A stretch of 64,000 bases of DNA from Bacteroidota bacterium (GTDB taxonomy: Bacteria > Bacteroidota > Bacteroidia > Bacteroidales > Dysgonomonadaceae), in contig JAEZGN010000009.1 in NCBI GenBank assembly GCA_023437305.1, positions 62,001 to 126,000 on the forward strand, given 5' to 3'. Numbering within the stretch: the stretch's first letter is position 1; every line of letters begins with the position of its first letter. Below, piece by piece: positions 26,367-35,440 of this stretch. The translations under genes and the position numbers were made by a program. The notes under the pieces were generated by a model. That model was not told the DNA's origin. It did not search any database and saw only the letters and a list, made by a program, of their open reading frames with translations.

Positions 26367-27512
26367 ATGAAAAAAGTAAGTTTACTTTTAGTTTTAGTTT
26401 TTGCGGCTATGGCTATTTCTGCTCAAGATAGTGGATTTAGTACTAAGGTTGGTCGCAATGCAACTTTTGCGCGTAACGGTTTTTGGGACAACTGGTTCGT
26501 AGGAATTGGTGGTGGAGCAACAATGTATCTTAATGATAACGCAAGTGATGCTAAATTCACTAACCGCCTTAACCTGGCTCCAACTGTTTTCGTAGGTAAA
26601 TGGTATAATCCTTATTTCGGAGCTCGTTTGAAATTAAATGGTGGTGGATATCACACATTTAATCAAGGTGCAACTGTTATGAATCACCCTCATTATTTAG
26701 GAGCTAACGTTGACCTATTGTTCAATGTTTCTAACTATTTGGGACATTATAACGAAAATCGCTTCTACAGCTTTATTCCTTATGTTGGTATAGGTTTTGT
26801 TCATGGATTTGACGAAGATTGGAAATCTATCAAGAACAACTCTGCTACATGGAATGCCGGTATTATCAACAATTTCCGTCTGTCTAACAGAGCTTCTCTA
26901 TTCGTAGAAATAGCTGGAAATATGGTTCAAGAGTCTTTCGACGGTATGGGAGGCGGAGACTGGGAATGGGATGGTATGCTATCTGCATTCGTAGGATTTA
27001 ACTTCAAAATCGGTAAAAGAAATGACTTCTCTGAAGCGTTGTTGATGGATCAAGGCCTTCTTGATGATCTAAACGGTCAAATCAACAAACTGCGTCAAGA
27101 AAATGAAGCTTTGAAAAACAGAAAAGTTGAAGCTCCAAAATGTCCGGATTGTCCAAAATGTCCAGAAGTTAAACCAGCTGAGGTTAAAAACTTCGTTTCT
27201 AACGTAGTATTCTTCCGTCTTGGTAGTGCAGTTATTGACAAAAACCAAGAAGTTAGTATCTACAACACAGCTAAATATCTACAAGACAATCCTAACAAAA
27301 ATGTTAAGATCGTAGGTTATGCTGACAAGAAAACTGGTACAGCTTCTATCAACATGAAACTTTCTGAAAAACGTGCTAAGAATGTTGCTAATGCGTTGAT
27401 CAACAAATATAACATCAACAGCAACCGCGTTAAAGTTGAGTGGAAAGGTGACACAGAACAACCATATGCAGAAAATGCATGGAACCGTGTTGCTATCTTC
27501 TTTGCTGAATAA
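26367..27512 (+). CDS. OmpA family outer-membrane porin
   Basis: Major outer-membrane protein that ties the membrane to peptidoglycan. A signal peptide (cleaved near ISAQ) precedes a beta-barrel domain (about residues 20-215). A short coiled-coil and a cysteine-proline hinge, CPDCPKCPEV, follow, then a C-terminal OmpA peptidoglycan-binding domain with KIVGYADKKTGTASINMKLSEKRA. The codon choice (many AAC, CGT, GTT) suggests very high expression. The ATG at 26367 is preferred over an in-frame TTG at 26361. A strong terminator follows. Confidence 0.92.
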   Translation: MKKVSLLLVLVFAAMAISAQDSGFSTKVGRNATFARNGFWDNWFVGIGGGATMYLNDNASDAKFTNRLNLAPTVFVGKWYNPYFGARLKLNGGGYHTFNQGATVMNHPHYLGANVDLLFNVSNYLGHYNENRFYSFIPYVGIGFVHGFDEDWKSIKNNSATWNAGIINNFRLSNRASLFVEIAGNMVQESFDGMGGGDWEWDGMLSAFVGFNFKIGKRNDFSEALLMDQGLLDDLNGQINKLRQENEALKNRKVEAPKCPDCPKCPEVKPAEVKNFVSNVVFFRLGSAVIDKNQEVSIYNTAKYLQDNPNKNVKIVGYADKKTGTASINMKLSEKRAKNVANALINKYNINSNRVKVEWKGDTEQPYAENAWNRVAIFFAE

Positions 27513-27539
27513 TTTCGGCTAACGAAAATACAAGAATAG

Positions 27540-27571
27540 AAAAGAGTGGAGTATATTTCCACTCTTTTTTT
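27540..27571 (+). terminator. Intrinsic terminator after the OmpA gene
   Basis: AAAGAGTGGA (27541-27550) pairs perfectly with TCCACTCTTT (27558-27567), followed by a T run to 27571. Confidence 0.9.
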
Positions 27572-27730
27572 GTTTCGTATTGATATAATTGGACGATAAA
27601 AGGAAGATTTTATATAATGATGTGCCTAAGACATGTTGATTGTTTGGACATTGTCATATATTCTCTAGTATATGCAAGTATAAAGCATTTGTTAAACTTA
27701 ATCGGTGTGCTAAAATGTGTTATTAAAAGA

Positions 27731-27765
27731 TAAAGCTGGAAACTATTCAGTAGCTCCCAGCTTTA
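27731..27765 (-). terminator. Intrinsic terminator of the DUF3857 gene pair
   Basis: AAAGCTGG (27732-27739) and CCAGCTTT (27757-27764) form the stem; on the minus strand the second arm is followed by ATCTTTTAATA. It is 40 bp after the stop codon. Confidence 0.65.
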
Positions 27766-27804
27766 GTCTATTTTAGAATTAACTTATTATTTTTCCGTTT
27801 TATA

Positions 27805-29697
27805 TCAGATCTTCTTTAATACTAGTTTTCTCTTTATTGCTGAATTTATTTCAGAGAAAAAAGATTTGATTTCGTTGTAACTCGATTTGTCATACTTTCC
27901 TGTAAAAATATCTATATTCTGTATATATGTAATTTTATGATCTTCTACCTTGCATTGTGTCTTTAGCTTCCCAAATGGAGTCTCAATCGAGATATCTTTA
28001 GGTAATGACTCAATTGTGTACGTCTCAGGAATATTGAATGTGATAGAATCAGAATCGGAATATCCATTTTCTATAACGATGTCTTGTTTTCGTGTTGAAG
28101 ATGCAAATATATTATAATTACCTTTTTTCAAAGGACATACAGATGCAAATAATCGGGTTCCGGTTTTATTTACAAAGTCTTCAGCTTCGAAATTAGCAGA
28201 CAATGTACATGATGGTAGCGACGACCTGTCTTCAGAGACTTCGATTTGTGAAATCTTTACTTTTGGCATATTCACATTCGTATTGATGTAGTTCATCTCT
28301 TTTTCTCTGTCTTTAGACGTCATCGAATAAAAAGATTTGCCGTACAAATGTAAATGTTCTGTAAATTGCATTTTGCCTTTTGCCATTCCATTTTCGGATA
28401 TATCTATATCTAACTTCGATACCTGATAATTTTGATCGTCTTTATATTGGGGTAAACGGCACATTTTGCCTCCTTCATTCGTTATAATAAGGCTATTGTG
28501 GCCTGCAATATTATCATGTATATATCCAAAAGGAAGCTTTTGGCTTGTGCATTCTAACCAAATACTATCGTTCTTGAGTGGGACCAGTAAAATAACATGG
28601 TCAAACTGATTAAAGTTAGGAAAGTCTGGTAATATATCCTTGTCTCTCATACTTACTATGCTGTAATTGGAAGGTATATCAACGGCTTTTAGCATGGCCA
28701 TCATTAAATTGGTTAAGCCCTTACAGTCGCCAAATCCACTTTTACTTACAGATGTTGCATCAATAGGCTGATAGCCTCCTATACCCAATTGTATGCTGAC
28801 ATATCTTGTATTATTCTGTAGATATTGATAAAGAATAGCCACCTTTTCTCTATCGTCTTTTGCATCTTTTGTGAGATCTTTGATTTTAATCACAAAATCC
28901 GCAGGAAGAATATCTTTTCCGGTTAACAAGCTTGATATCCACTTGCCGTGATTTTCCCAGTTTGACAAATTACCACAGGTTGAATCATAGCAGAAATCAT
29001 TTGGCATTAACAATACTCTTGGTACTATTTCGCGAAATGGAGGAGCATACGGTTCCCTGTCAATCGCTTTTATGTTTTCGAGTGATAGCGAATATACATG
29101 CTTATTGCCTACAGTTTCATCTTTGATGTTACAAGAATAATTAGTATGGTAGCGAAGATTCATTCCTGCCGGGAGTTCAATCTTATAGCTAGCTTGTTTT
29201 AGCGATAACAGACTTCCATTGATAGGTATGAAAGGAGGGTAGTATAAAATACCATTTTTCCATCTTTCCTGATAGGTATACTCTATAGTATAAGGGTATG
29301 TAGGGTTCTTATGTTCATAGAACATAGAGTAGTCGTCGGTACTCAAATGTTCAGATAAGGATGAAGATATTAAGTCTTTTTTCCCTATCTTCTTGACTAC
29401 TGTCCCCGACATATTTTTTATTACGCCCGAGAAATCTTTCAGCTCTCTGAATTTATCATACGTTTCGTTGAAATAACCATATTCCTCTCCCTGTTCATTT
29501 AGGATAGTTATTACCTTACTCACCGATAACGTTGCATTATTCAAATCAGTTTGACTAAATACTGCAGAATAATTATCTACGATGGCGCATGCGTTCTCTC
29601 GCAAACTATCAACCTTTTGTATAACAAATTGCCCATAGGCTTGCGTTTGGGATAGAACAAATAAGAGAACACATGCAAATATATATCTGATATTCAT
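27805..29697 (-). CDS. DUF3857/transglutaminase-like exported protein (catalytic residues present)
   Basis: A 630-residue exported protein. A signal peptide (cleaved near TQAYGQ) precedes a DUF3857 beta domain and a transglutaminase-like core with Cys in GDCKGLTNL, His in FDHVIL and an acidic residue in WLECTS (Glu where Asp is usual). A C-terminal beta domain follows. The role in Bacteroidetes is not established; cysteine-protease-like or scaffold functions in the periplasm are possible. It is the second gene of a pair, 15 bp after its paralogue. Confidence 0.8.
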   Translation of the reverse strand: MNIRYIFACVLLFVLSQTQAYGQFVIQKVDSLRENACAIVDNYSAVFSQTDLNNATLSVSKVITILNEQGEEYGYFNETYDKFRELKDFSGVIKNMSGTVVKKIGKKDLISSSLSEHLSTDDYSMFYEHKNPTYPYTIEYTYQERWKNGILYYPPFIPINGSLLSLKQASYKIELPAGMNLRYHTNYSCNIKDETVGNKHVYSLSLENIKAIDREPYAPPFREIVPRVLLMPNDFCYDSTCGNLSNWENHGKWISSLLTGKDILPADFVIKIKDLTKDAKDDREKVAILYQYLQNNTRYVSIQLGIGGYQPIDATSVSKSGFGDCKGLTNLMMAMLKAVDIPSNYSIVSMRDKDILPDFPNFNQFDHVILLVPLKNDSIWLECTSQKLPFGYIHDNIAGHNSLIITNEGGKMCRLPQYKDDQNYQVSKLDIDISENGMAKGKMQFTEHLHLYGKSFYSMTSKDREKEMNYINTNVNMPKVKISQIEVSEDRSSLPSCTLSANFEAEDFVNKTGTRLFASVCPLKKGNYNIFASSTRKQDIVIENGYSDSDSITFNIPETYTIESLPKDISIETPFGKLKTQCKVEDHKITYIQNIDIFTGKYDKSSYNEIKSFFSEINSAIKRKLVLKKI

Positions 29698-29712
29698 ATT
29701 GAGATAAGCATT

Positions 29713-31701
29713 TTAAATTGCAGAGGCCTTTTTCAGAACGATCTGCTCGCTGTTTTTAGCCACGATTTTAGCATAAAAGTCTTTTAATGACTCATACTCT
29801 TCAGGCAAGAATGTTAATTTCTTTAATTGGTATTGGTAATGTAGCTTAATTGTGCTTCCGGCCTGAGCCAGACGATATGTCAAAACGATATCATTATCAT
29901 TTAATACTAATTTGGCAGCCTGAGGCAATTCGTCAACTACATATCCTTCGGGTATATCTATATCTACAACTTGGAGGTAATTTGTCAAATAATCGAACTC
30001 GACAGGATATTCTCTTTTCTCTCTTTGGAAAGGATTTTCGGAAATATGTTTTTCCACCATTGGATTGATATATAAGAAATCATCCCCTAAGTTGACATCC
30101 GAAGATTGTGTATATTCCATCTTTATAGGAGCTGAGGTGTCATCGATAGCCGAAACTGAAAAACTGTCGATATCACAATTTGTCCTCTTTGCCAATGACT
30201 CTATGAAGTCTTCCTTATTCTTGTGATTATAATAGGAGTTTTTCATATCATAGGCTGCATTACCTTTTCTGGTATCTGTTATGATTCCTATATACTTGGA
30301 ATTATTGAAAGTGAACTTTGCTGTTTTTAATACCGAACCATTTGAAATGTTGCTGAGATTAACCCATCTTCCTCCACTCTCACTCATTATACGTGCCTGA
30401 GGAACCATACACTTTTCAGGTAGCAAGTTCCAGTCTCCATACTTAGCAGACGCATCGGTATAATACATAAGTGAATCTATCTTCAATGCTGTAATTACAT
30501 AATTAAATGCAGTCATACTAGGATGAGATATTGGTAATCTTCCGTTTGTTCTTGTGCTGAGTATAACAGGGAATGCATCAAATCCTCCTGCTTTTAGTGC
30601 ATTTATGAGTAAGAAGTTTACATCTGCACTGCTACCTATTCCATTTTTAAGAGCATCTTTTAGGTTGTCCGGAACTATAGCTCTCTTGTCATTCCATTTA
30701 ACCCGATATTTAACCATATCCTGTATTTCTTTTGCCCGTTTAAAAGTCATCTCCCCTTTAGCTATCTCTTCTTTAAACAGATCCGCTTTTTTCATGTTGC
30801 TTCCAAAAGAACTTGAAAGGATATCCTTGTCTATACTCTCCCATGAGTTAGACATATTTTTTGTCATACTATACGGCATTTGTATACTTTTTAGCTCAAA
30901 AGATACTTGTGTTATATAGTCATTTATGGTCCATAGATATGCTTCTCTCTTCATTGCAGGAATGTTGAAGCCTTCGCTTTTTAGCGTTTCGGCGTTACAT
31001 CTTACTGTAGTTGCTTGTGCCTGTCCGTAATCGTCTTTATATCTTATATGGAAAGATTCATTGTCCGGCTCTTTACTAGACTTTAAGGTAGCATATCCTT
31101 GATAGTTGATGTTGTATCGGAAATATTCCGGGATTTTAGCCTCAAAATTTACATAAGCAATAGGGATAGATTCTTGGAATCGGAAGTCTCTTAGGTTGTA
31201 GTAATAGTCAGATACGATTGTATATTTATACTCGATCACAGAGCCCACTTTTGCCGCAGGCATAGAAAATTTTTTTACTTTCAATGTGTTGTCAATATCC
31301 TCGTCGGTAATGAATTCTTTCGCAAGTTTTGTTTTTGTGATTTTTCCATCTTCAAGATTGTATGTTGTGCCCGATAAGCCATTGATTTGCTCTTTCGTTG
31401 ATCTGTTGGTTTCGTAGTATGAGATTTCTTGGTTACACCAATCAAGACCTTCTGTCTTCAATATTTTTATTTTAACTTGTATAGCGTATTCAAACTGAAA
31501 TCCATACAGTTCGCTAAAGATAAATCTTAAGTCCCCTTTTTTGAGTAGGATAACGGCTGAGGCTGTTGTATCCTCGGGGTATACGGTCATATTCAGTTCA
31601 TCCATAGTCGCATTGCCATATTTAGACTGAGAATGACTTTCCTGAACTTGAAATAGAAAAATAAAACATAGCATTATAGCTAATAAGTAAGTTGTCTTCA
31701 T
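29713..31701 (-). CDS. DUF3857 transglutaminase-like exported protein (catalytic Cys and His absent)
   Basis: A paralogue of the downstream gene, about 662 residues from the preferred start at 31701 (MKTTYLLAIM, signal peptide). An in-frame ATG at 31731 would give an unusual N-terminus. It has the same DUF3857 and transglutaminase-like domain order. At the position of the catalytic GDCKD it has GSSAD, and the FDHVI position reads FNYVI, so Cys and His are replaced. It is therefore probably a binding or structural partner of the active paralogue. Confidence 0.78.
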   Translation of the reverse strand: MKTTYLLAIMLCFIFLFQVQESHSQSKYGNATMDELNMTVYPEDTTASAVILLKKGDLRFIFSELYGFQFEYAIQVKIKILKTEGLDWCNQEISYYETNRSTKEQINGLSGTTYNLEDGKITKTKLAKEFITDEDIDNTLKVKKFSMPAAKVGSVIEYKYTIVSDYYYNLRDFRFQESIPIAYVNFEAKIPEYFRYNINYQGYATLKSSKEPDNESFHIRYKDDYGQAQATTVRCNAETLKSEGFNIPAMKREAYLWTINDYITQVSFELKSIQMPYSMTKNMSNSWESIDKDILSSSFGSNMKKADLFKEEIAKGEMTFKRAKEIQDMVKYRVKWNDKRAIVPDNLKDALKNGIGSSADVNFLLINALKAGGFDAFPVILSTRTNGRLPISHPSMTAFNYVITALKIDSLMYYTDASAKYGDWNLLPEKCMVPQARIMSESGGRWVNLSNISNGSVLKTAKFTFNNSKYIGIITDTRKGNAAYDMKNSYYNHKNKEDFIESLAKRTNCDIDSFSVSAIDDTSAPIKMEYTQSSDVNLGDDFLYINPMVEKHISENPFQREKREYPVEFDYLTNYLQVVDIDIPEGYVVDELPQAAKLVLNDNDIVLTYRLAQAGSTIKLHYQYQLKKLTFLPEEYESLKDFYAKIVAKNSEQIVLKKASAI

Positions 31702-31837
31702 TGTTTGGTTATTGATATGTTGATAGATCATAAATTATGTAAATGTATGAAATAAAATATTAATTATGTTAAAAAACGTCTATGTCTTATAACATTTTTT
31801 TTGTTTATGGAAAAATGTCTGATATTCTCTCTATATC

Positions 31838-31916
31838 TATCTTTGCGCAACACTCACCGAAGCAATCTCCGCCTTGTAGCATAACGGGAGTTGTTAGTTT
31901 AAATAAATCGTTTTTT
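31838..31916 (+). ncRNA. Possible small RNA or far-upstream leader before nuoA
   Basis: An exact TAnnTTTG box (31838-31845) precedes a block much richer in G+C than the surrounding sequence. AATCTCCG (31864-31871) and CGGGAGTT (31885-31892) can pair with one mismatch around a 13-base loop. A six-T run lies at 31911-31916. No known RNA family is recognised; this is a hypothesis from local composition and structure. Confidence 0.25.
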
Positions 31917-32143
31917 GCAAATGAAAACTTACAGATAAAATAGAACTGAAATAGATTTAAATGTTAAAAATATGTTTGTTAAATTGTTGTTATTCCTTTC
32001 ACAACAATAATATTTTTATACAATAACAATATTGTAATCTGCACTTGACAAAATGCTGCTTTTTGGCTTCTGATGCCATTTGTTTATTTACTTATTGATA
32101 AAATATATGAGTCATTTTGTTCTTTTTTGAGAAATAAATAGAG

Positions 32144-32151
32144 TATCTTTG
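32144..32151 (+). promoter_or_regulatory. Candidate -7 box of the nuo operon
   Basis: TATCTTTG matches TAnnTTTG, 36 bp upstream of nuoA. TTTG elements lie 14 and 24 bp upstream rather than at the usual 19-21. Confidence 0.5.
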
Positions 32152-32187
32152 TAATCTGTAAAAACAAAGTGTGTTAAAATTAAGGAT

Positions 32188-32556
32188 ATGAATTCAAGTA
32201 TATATGATTTTATACCTATTCTGATGCAAGTCGCATTTTCTGCGATATTTGTATTTGCTACGGTATTTATTTCTAAAATGTTAGGTCCAAGTCGGAGGAG
32301 TGCACGAAAGAATGCTAATTTTGAGTGCGGTCTTGATCCTATCGGCGATGCTCGTTCTCCGTTTCCCGTTAAATATTTCCTTGTTGCGATCTTGTTTGTC
32401 CTTTTTGACATTGAGATCATTTTCATGTACCCATGGGCTGTAAACTTTAAAGAGCTTAGTTGGGAAGGATTTGGTAAGATGGGAATCTTTATCGGAATTA
32501 TTGTAGTGGGTTTCTTGTACGAAGCCAAACGTAAGGCTTTGGATTGGGAAAGATAA
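32188..32556 (+). CDS. nuoA: NADH-quinone oxidoreductase subunit A
   Basis: Small membrane subunit of complex I, 122 residues with three transmembrane helices. The loop after helix 1 carries YECG-type signature as FECGLDP, and the motif PFPVKYFLVAILFVLFDIEIIF marks the second helix region. It is the first gene of a 14-gene operon running to 45044 in the canonical A-N order. Confidence 0.95.
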   Translation: MNSSIYDFIPILMQVAFSAIFVFATVFISKMLGPSRRSARKNANFECGLDPIGDARSPFPVKYFLVAILFVLFDIEIIFMYPWAVNFKELSWEGFGKMGIFIGIIVVGFLYEAKRKALDWER

Positions 32557-32569
32557 AAAGTAAACAAGT

Positions 32570-33121
32570 ATGAGCAATTCTTCTAATATAAATGTAGTAC
32601 CTGCTCCGGATGGATATAGGGGGCATGGATTTTTTGCTACAAAATTTGACTACGTCATAGGTCTGGCCCGTGCCAATTCCCTATGGCCTTTGCCGTTTGC
32701 TACATCCTGTTGTGGGATCGAGTTTATGGCTACAATGGCTGCTACGTACGATTTGGGGCGTTTTGGTGCAGAGCGTAACAGTTTTTCGCCACGACAGGCA
32801 GATATGTTAATGGTGATGGGAACTATTTCTAAAAAAATGGCTCCTATACTTCGTCATGTATATGAACAAATGGCCGAACCTAAATGGGTAATTGCAGTAG
32901 GAGCATGTGCTTCGTCGGGAGGTATCTTCGATACATATTCGGTTTTGCAAGGCATCGATAAGGTGATTCCGGTAGATGTATATGTTCCCGGATGTCCTCC
33001 ACGCCCTGAGCAGATATTGGATGGCGTAATGCAATTGCAGGAATTAGTGAAACATGAATCTATTCTTCGTAGAGGCTCGGAAAGATATCAGGAGCTTCTG
33101 GAATCATATAAATTTGAATAA
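32570..33121 (+). CDS. nuoB: NADH-quinone oxidoreductase subunit B
   Basis: Carries iron-sulphur cluster N2, which donates electrons to quinone. The cysteine ligands are visible in TSCCGIEFM, VGACASSGG and PGCPPRPEQ. 183 residues, full length. Its stop overlaps the nuoC start by one base (TAATG), indicating translational coupling. Confidence 0.96.
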   Translation: MSNSSNINVVPAPDGYRGHGFFATKFDYVIGLARANSLWPLPFATSCCGIEFMATMAATYDLGRFGAERNSFSPRQADMLMVMGTISKKMAPILRHVYEQMAEPKWVIAVGACASSGGIFDTYSVLQGIDKVIPVDVYVPGCPPRPEQILDGVMQLQELVKHESILRRGSERYQELLESYKFE

Positions 33122-33654
33122 TGGCTCTCGATACTACAGTTATTGAAAATAAGATGAGCGAGAAATTCGGAACGGAAGTGATGAATTTCAGAATGGAACG
33201 GGATATTTTTACTTTCGAAGCTGCTCCGGCGGTAATCAAAGACGTAATCCGTTTTATGAAAGACGATGAAACTCTGCGTTTCAACTTCTTGACAGACTTA
33301 TGTGGGGTGCATTATCCTGATAATGACAAGAAGGCTCAGTTTGCTGTTGTTTATTTGCTTCACAACTGGATCGACAATGTACGTGTACGTGTGAAAACGT
33401 TTCTTGATGGAGACAGACCGTATGTTGATTCTGTAGTGAACGTTTTTGCTGCAGCCAATTGGATGGAACGCGAGACGTATGATTTTTACGGGGTAATCTT
33501 CAAGGGGCATCCCAATCTTAAGCGTATACTTAATGATGAGGGAATGGTATCGTTTCCGATGCGTAAAGATCATCCGCTTGAGGATGCCGGACGTACGGAT
33601 AAGGATGACCGCTTTTTTGGTAGAACTCCCAATAATTATGAACAAACTAAATAG
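33121..33654 (+). CDS. nuoC: NADH-quinone oxidoreductase subunit C
   Basis: Peripheral-arm subunit of the 30-kDa family. The signature ERETYDFYGVIFKGHPNLKRIL and the following MRKDHPLED are present. 177 residues, and separate from nuoD, unlike the fused nuoCD found in enterobacteria and some Bacteroides. Confidence 0.95.
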   Translation: MALDTTVIENKMSEKFGTEVMNFRMERDIFTFEAAPAVIKDVIRFMKDDETLRFNFLTDLCGVHYPDNDKKAQFAVVYLLHNWIDNVRVRVKTFLDGDRPYVDSVVNVFAAANWMERETYDFYGVIFKGHPNLKRILNDEGMVSFPMRKDHPLEDAGRTDKDDRFFGRTPNNYEQTK

Positions 33655-33666
33655 CAAAGTAAGGAA

Positions 33667-34902
33667 ATGTCAGATCAACTAATAAATCCGGAACATCGCT
33701 TTGCGAAAATGATAAAAGAACAAGCCTTTGGGGACGATAAAGAGTTGTCCATTCTTAACTTCGGACCAACTCACCCTTCTACTCATGGTGTGTTTCAAAA
33801 TATATTGTTGATGGATGGTGAGCGCATTCTAGATGCGGATACCACTGTCGGTTATATTCACCGTGCATTTGAAAAGATTGCAGAACACCGAACTTTCTAT
33901 CAGATTACAACCCTGACCGATCGTCTTAACTATTGCTCTGCCCCTCTGAACAATATGGCATGGTGGATGACTGTAGAAAAGTCACTCGGCGTAGAAGTTC
34001 CTAAACGTGCACAATATATGCGTGTTATCGTTATGGAGCTGGCACGTATCACCGATCACCTGATATGTAATTCTATCTTGGGGGTCGACCTTGGTGCATA
34101 CACTCCTTTCTTGTATGTAATGCAATACAGGGAGTTGGCATACGAGATATATGAAGAAATCTGTGGTGCCCGCTTGACTACAAACATGGGGCGTATCGGC
34201 GGATTCGAAAGAGACTGGAGCGAAGCCGCTTGGCGTAAGCTAGACGAATTTATCGAAGGCTTCCCTAAAGCATGGGATCAGTTGGAGAGACTGTTTGTTC
34301 GCAACCGTATCTTTATGGATCGTATCGTTGGAGTAGGTGCCATATCAGCAGAGAAGGCTATAAATTATGGGTTTACAGGACCTAATTTGCGTGCTACAGG
34401 TGTCGATTATGACGTGCGTGTAGCTAATCCGTATAGCTCATACCAAGATTTTGACTTTAAGGTACCGGTAGGTTCATCCGGCGACACATACGATCGTTGG
34501 TGTGTTCGTTCGGCAGAGATAAAAGAAAGCTTAAGCATTATTCGTCAGGCTCGCGATAATATGCCTGATGGAAATTTTCATGCAGATGTGCCTGACTATT
34601 ACCTTCCTCCAAAAGAAGAAGTGTATACACAGATGGAGCAGCTTATCCAACACTTTAAGATTGTGATGGGTGAAGTCCCTGTTCCTATTGCTGAAGTATA
34701 CCATGCGGTAGAAGGTGCTAATGGAGAGCTGGGTATTTATCTTATTACCGATGGTTCACGAGCGCCTTTCAGAGTGCATTTTCGCAGACCATGCTTTATC
34801 TATTATCAGGCATTCCCTGAAATGATAAAAGGCGGTATGTTTTCGGATGCTGTTGCCACGCTTTCAAGTATTAATGTTATTGCCGGAGAATTAGATGCAT
34901 AA
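33667..34902 (+). CDS. nuoD: NADH-quinone oxidoreductase subunit D
   Basis: The 49-kDa subunit that forms the quinone-binding pocket with NuoB. It has FGPTHPSTHGVF near residue 31, RVDRLNY-like TDRLNYCSAP, NMGRIGGFERD, and ends in SINVIAGELDA with the conserved terminal region. 411 residues, normal length. Confidence 0.96.
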   Translation: MSDQLINPEHRFAKMIKEQAFGDDKELSILNFGPTHPSTHGVFQNILLMDGERILDADTTVGYIHRAFEKIAEHRTFYQITTLTDRLNYCSAPLNNMAWWMTVEKSLGVEVPKRAQYMRVIVMELARITDHLICNSILGVDLGAYTPFLYVMQYRELAYEIYEEICGARLTTNMGRIGGFERDWSEAAWRKLDEFIEGFPKAWDQLERLFVRNRIFMDRIVGVGAISAEKAINYGFTGPNLRATGVDYDVRVANPYSSYQDFDFKVPVGSSGDTYDRWCVRSAEIKESLSIIRQARDNMPDGNFHADVPDYYLPPKEEVYTQMEQLIQHFKIVMGEVPVPIAEVYHAVEGANGELGIYLITDGSRAPFRVHFRRPCFIYYQAFPEMIKGGMFSDAVATLSSINVIAGELDA

Positions 34903-34904
34903 TC

Positions 34905-35435
34905 ATGTCAATGGAAACTAAAGAATATACACAAGTAATAAATATATCGGAGAGCCTGATGGCCCGTATCAACGAATTGATAAGCCATTACCCTGCCGAT
35001 AAAAAGAAATCTGCTTTACTACCCGTGCTTCATGCCGTACAGGATGCTCATGACAATTGGCTGAGCCTCGAACTGATGGATAAAGTAGCCGAGATATTGG
35101 AGATTACACCTATCGAAGTTTATGAAGTAGTAACATTTTATTCGATGTTCAATCAGAAACCGGTAGCTAAATATATGTTTGAGTTTTGCCGTACCGCTTG
35201 CTGTGGCTTACGTGGTGGCGAAAACTTAATGGAGTATACCTGTCAGAAACTGGGCGTGAAACCCGGCGAAATAACACCTGACGGGATGTTCAGTGTAGTA
35301 GGGGTAGAGTGTCTTGGAGCATGTGGCTATGGTCCTATGCTTCAGTTGGGAGACAACTATCATGAAAATCTTAACAAAGAAAAGATTGATACACTGATCG
35401 AAGATTGTAAACAAGGAAAAGTAAACCTATATTAA
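34905..35435 (+). CDS. nuoE: NADH-quinone oxidoreductase subunit E
   Basis: The 24-kDa thioredoxin-like subunit with [2Fe-2S] cluster N1a. Ligand cysteines are seen in FCRTACCG and VECLGACGYGP. 176 residues. With nuoF and nuoG it makes the NADH-oxidising module. The start is 2 bp after nuoD. Confidence 0.95.
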   Translation: MSMETKEYTQVINISESLMARINELISHYPADKKKSALLPVLHAVQDAHDNWLSLELMDKVAEILEITPIEVYEVVTFYSMFNQKPVAKYMFEFCRTACCGLRGGENLMEYTCQKLGVKPGEITPDGMFSVVGVECLGACGYGPMLQLGDNYHENLNKEKIDTLIEDCKQGKVNLY

Positions 35436-35440
35436 TTGCG

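Larger units (their letters stand above)
31732..32187. other. Intergenic region upstream of the nuo operon
   Basis: About 456 bp. A TATCTTTG box at 31838-31845 (+) is followed by a locally GC-rich block (about 31846-31892) that can form a hairpin. A perfect inverted repeat ATTGTTGT/ACAACAAT lies at 31983-31990 and 32001-32008. The nuo -7 box is at 32144. No protein gene is visible. Confidence 0.5.
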
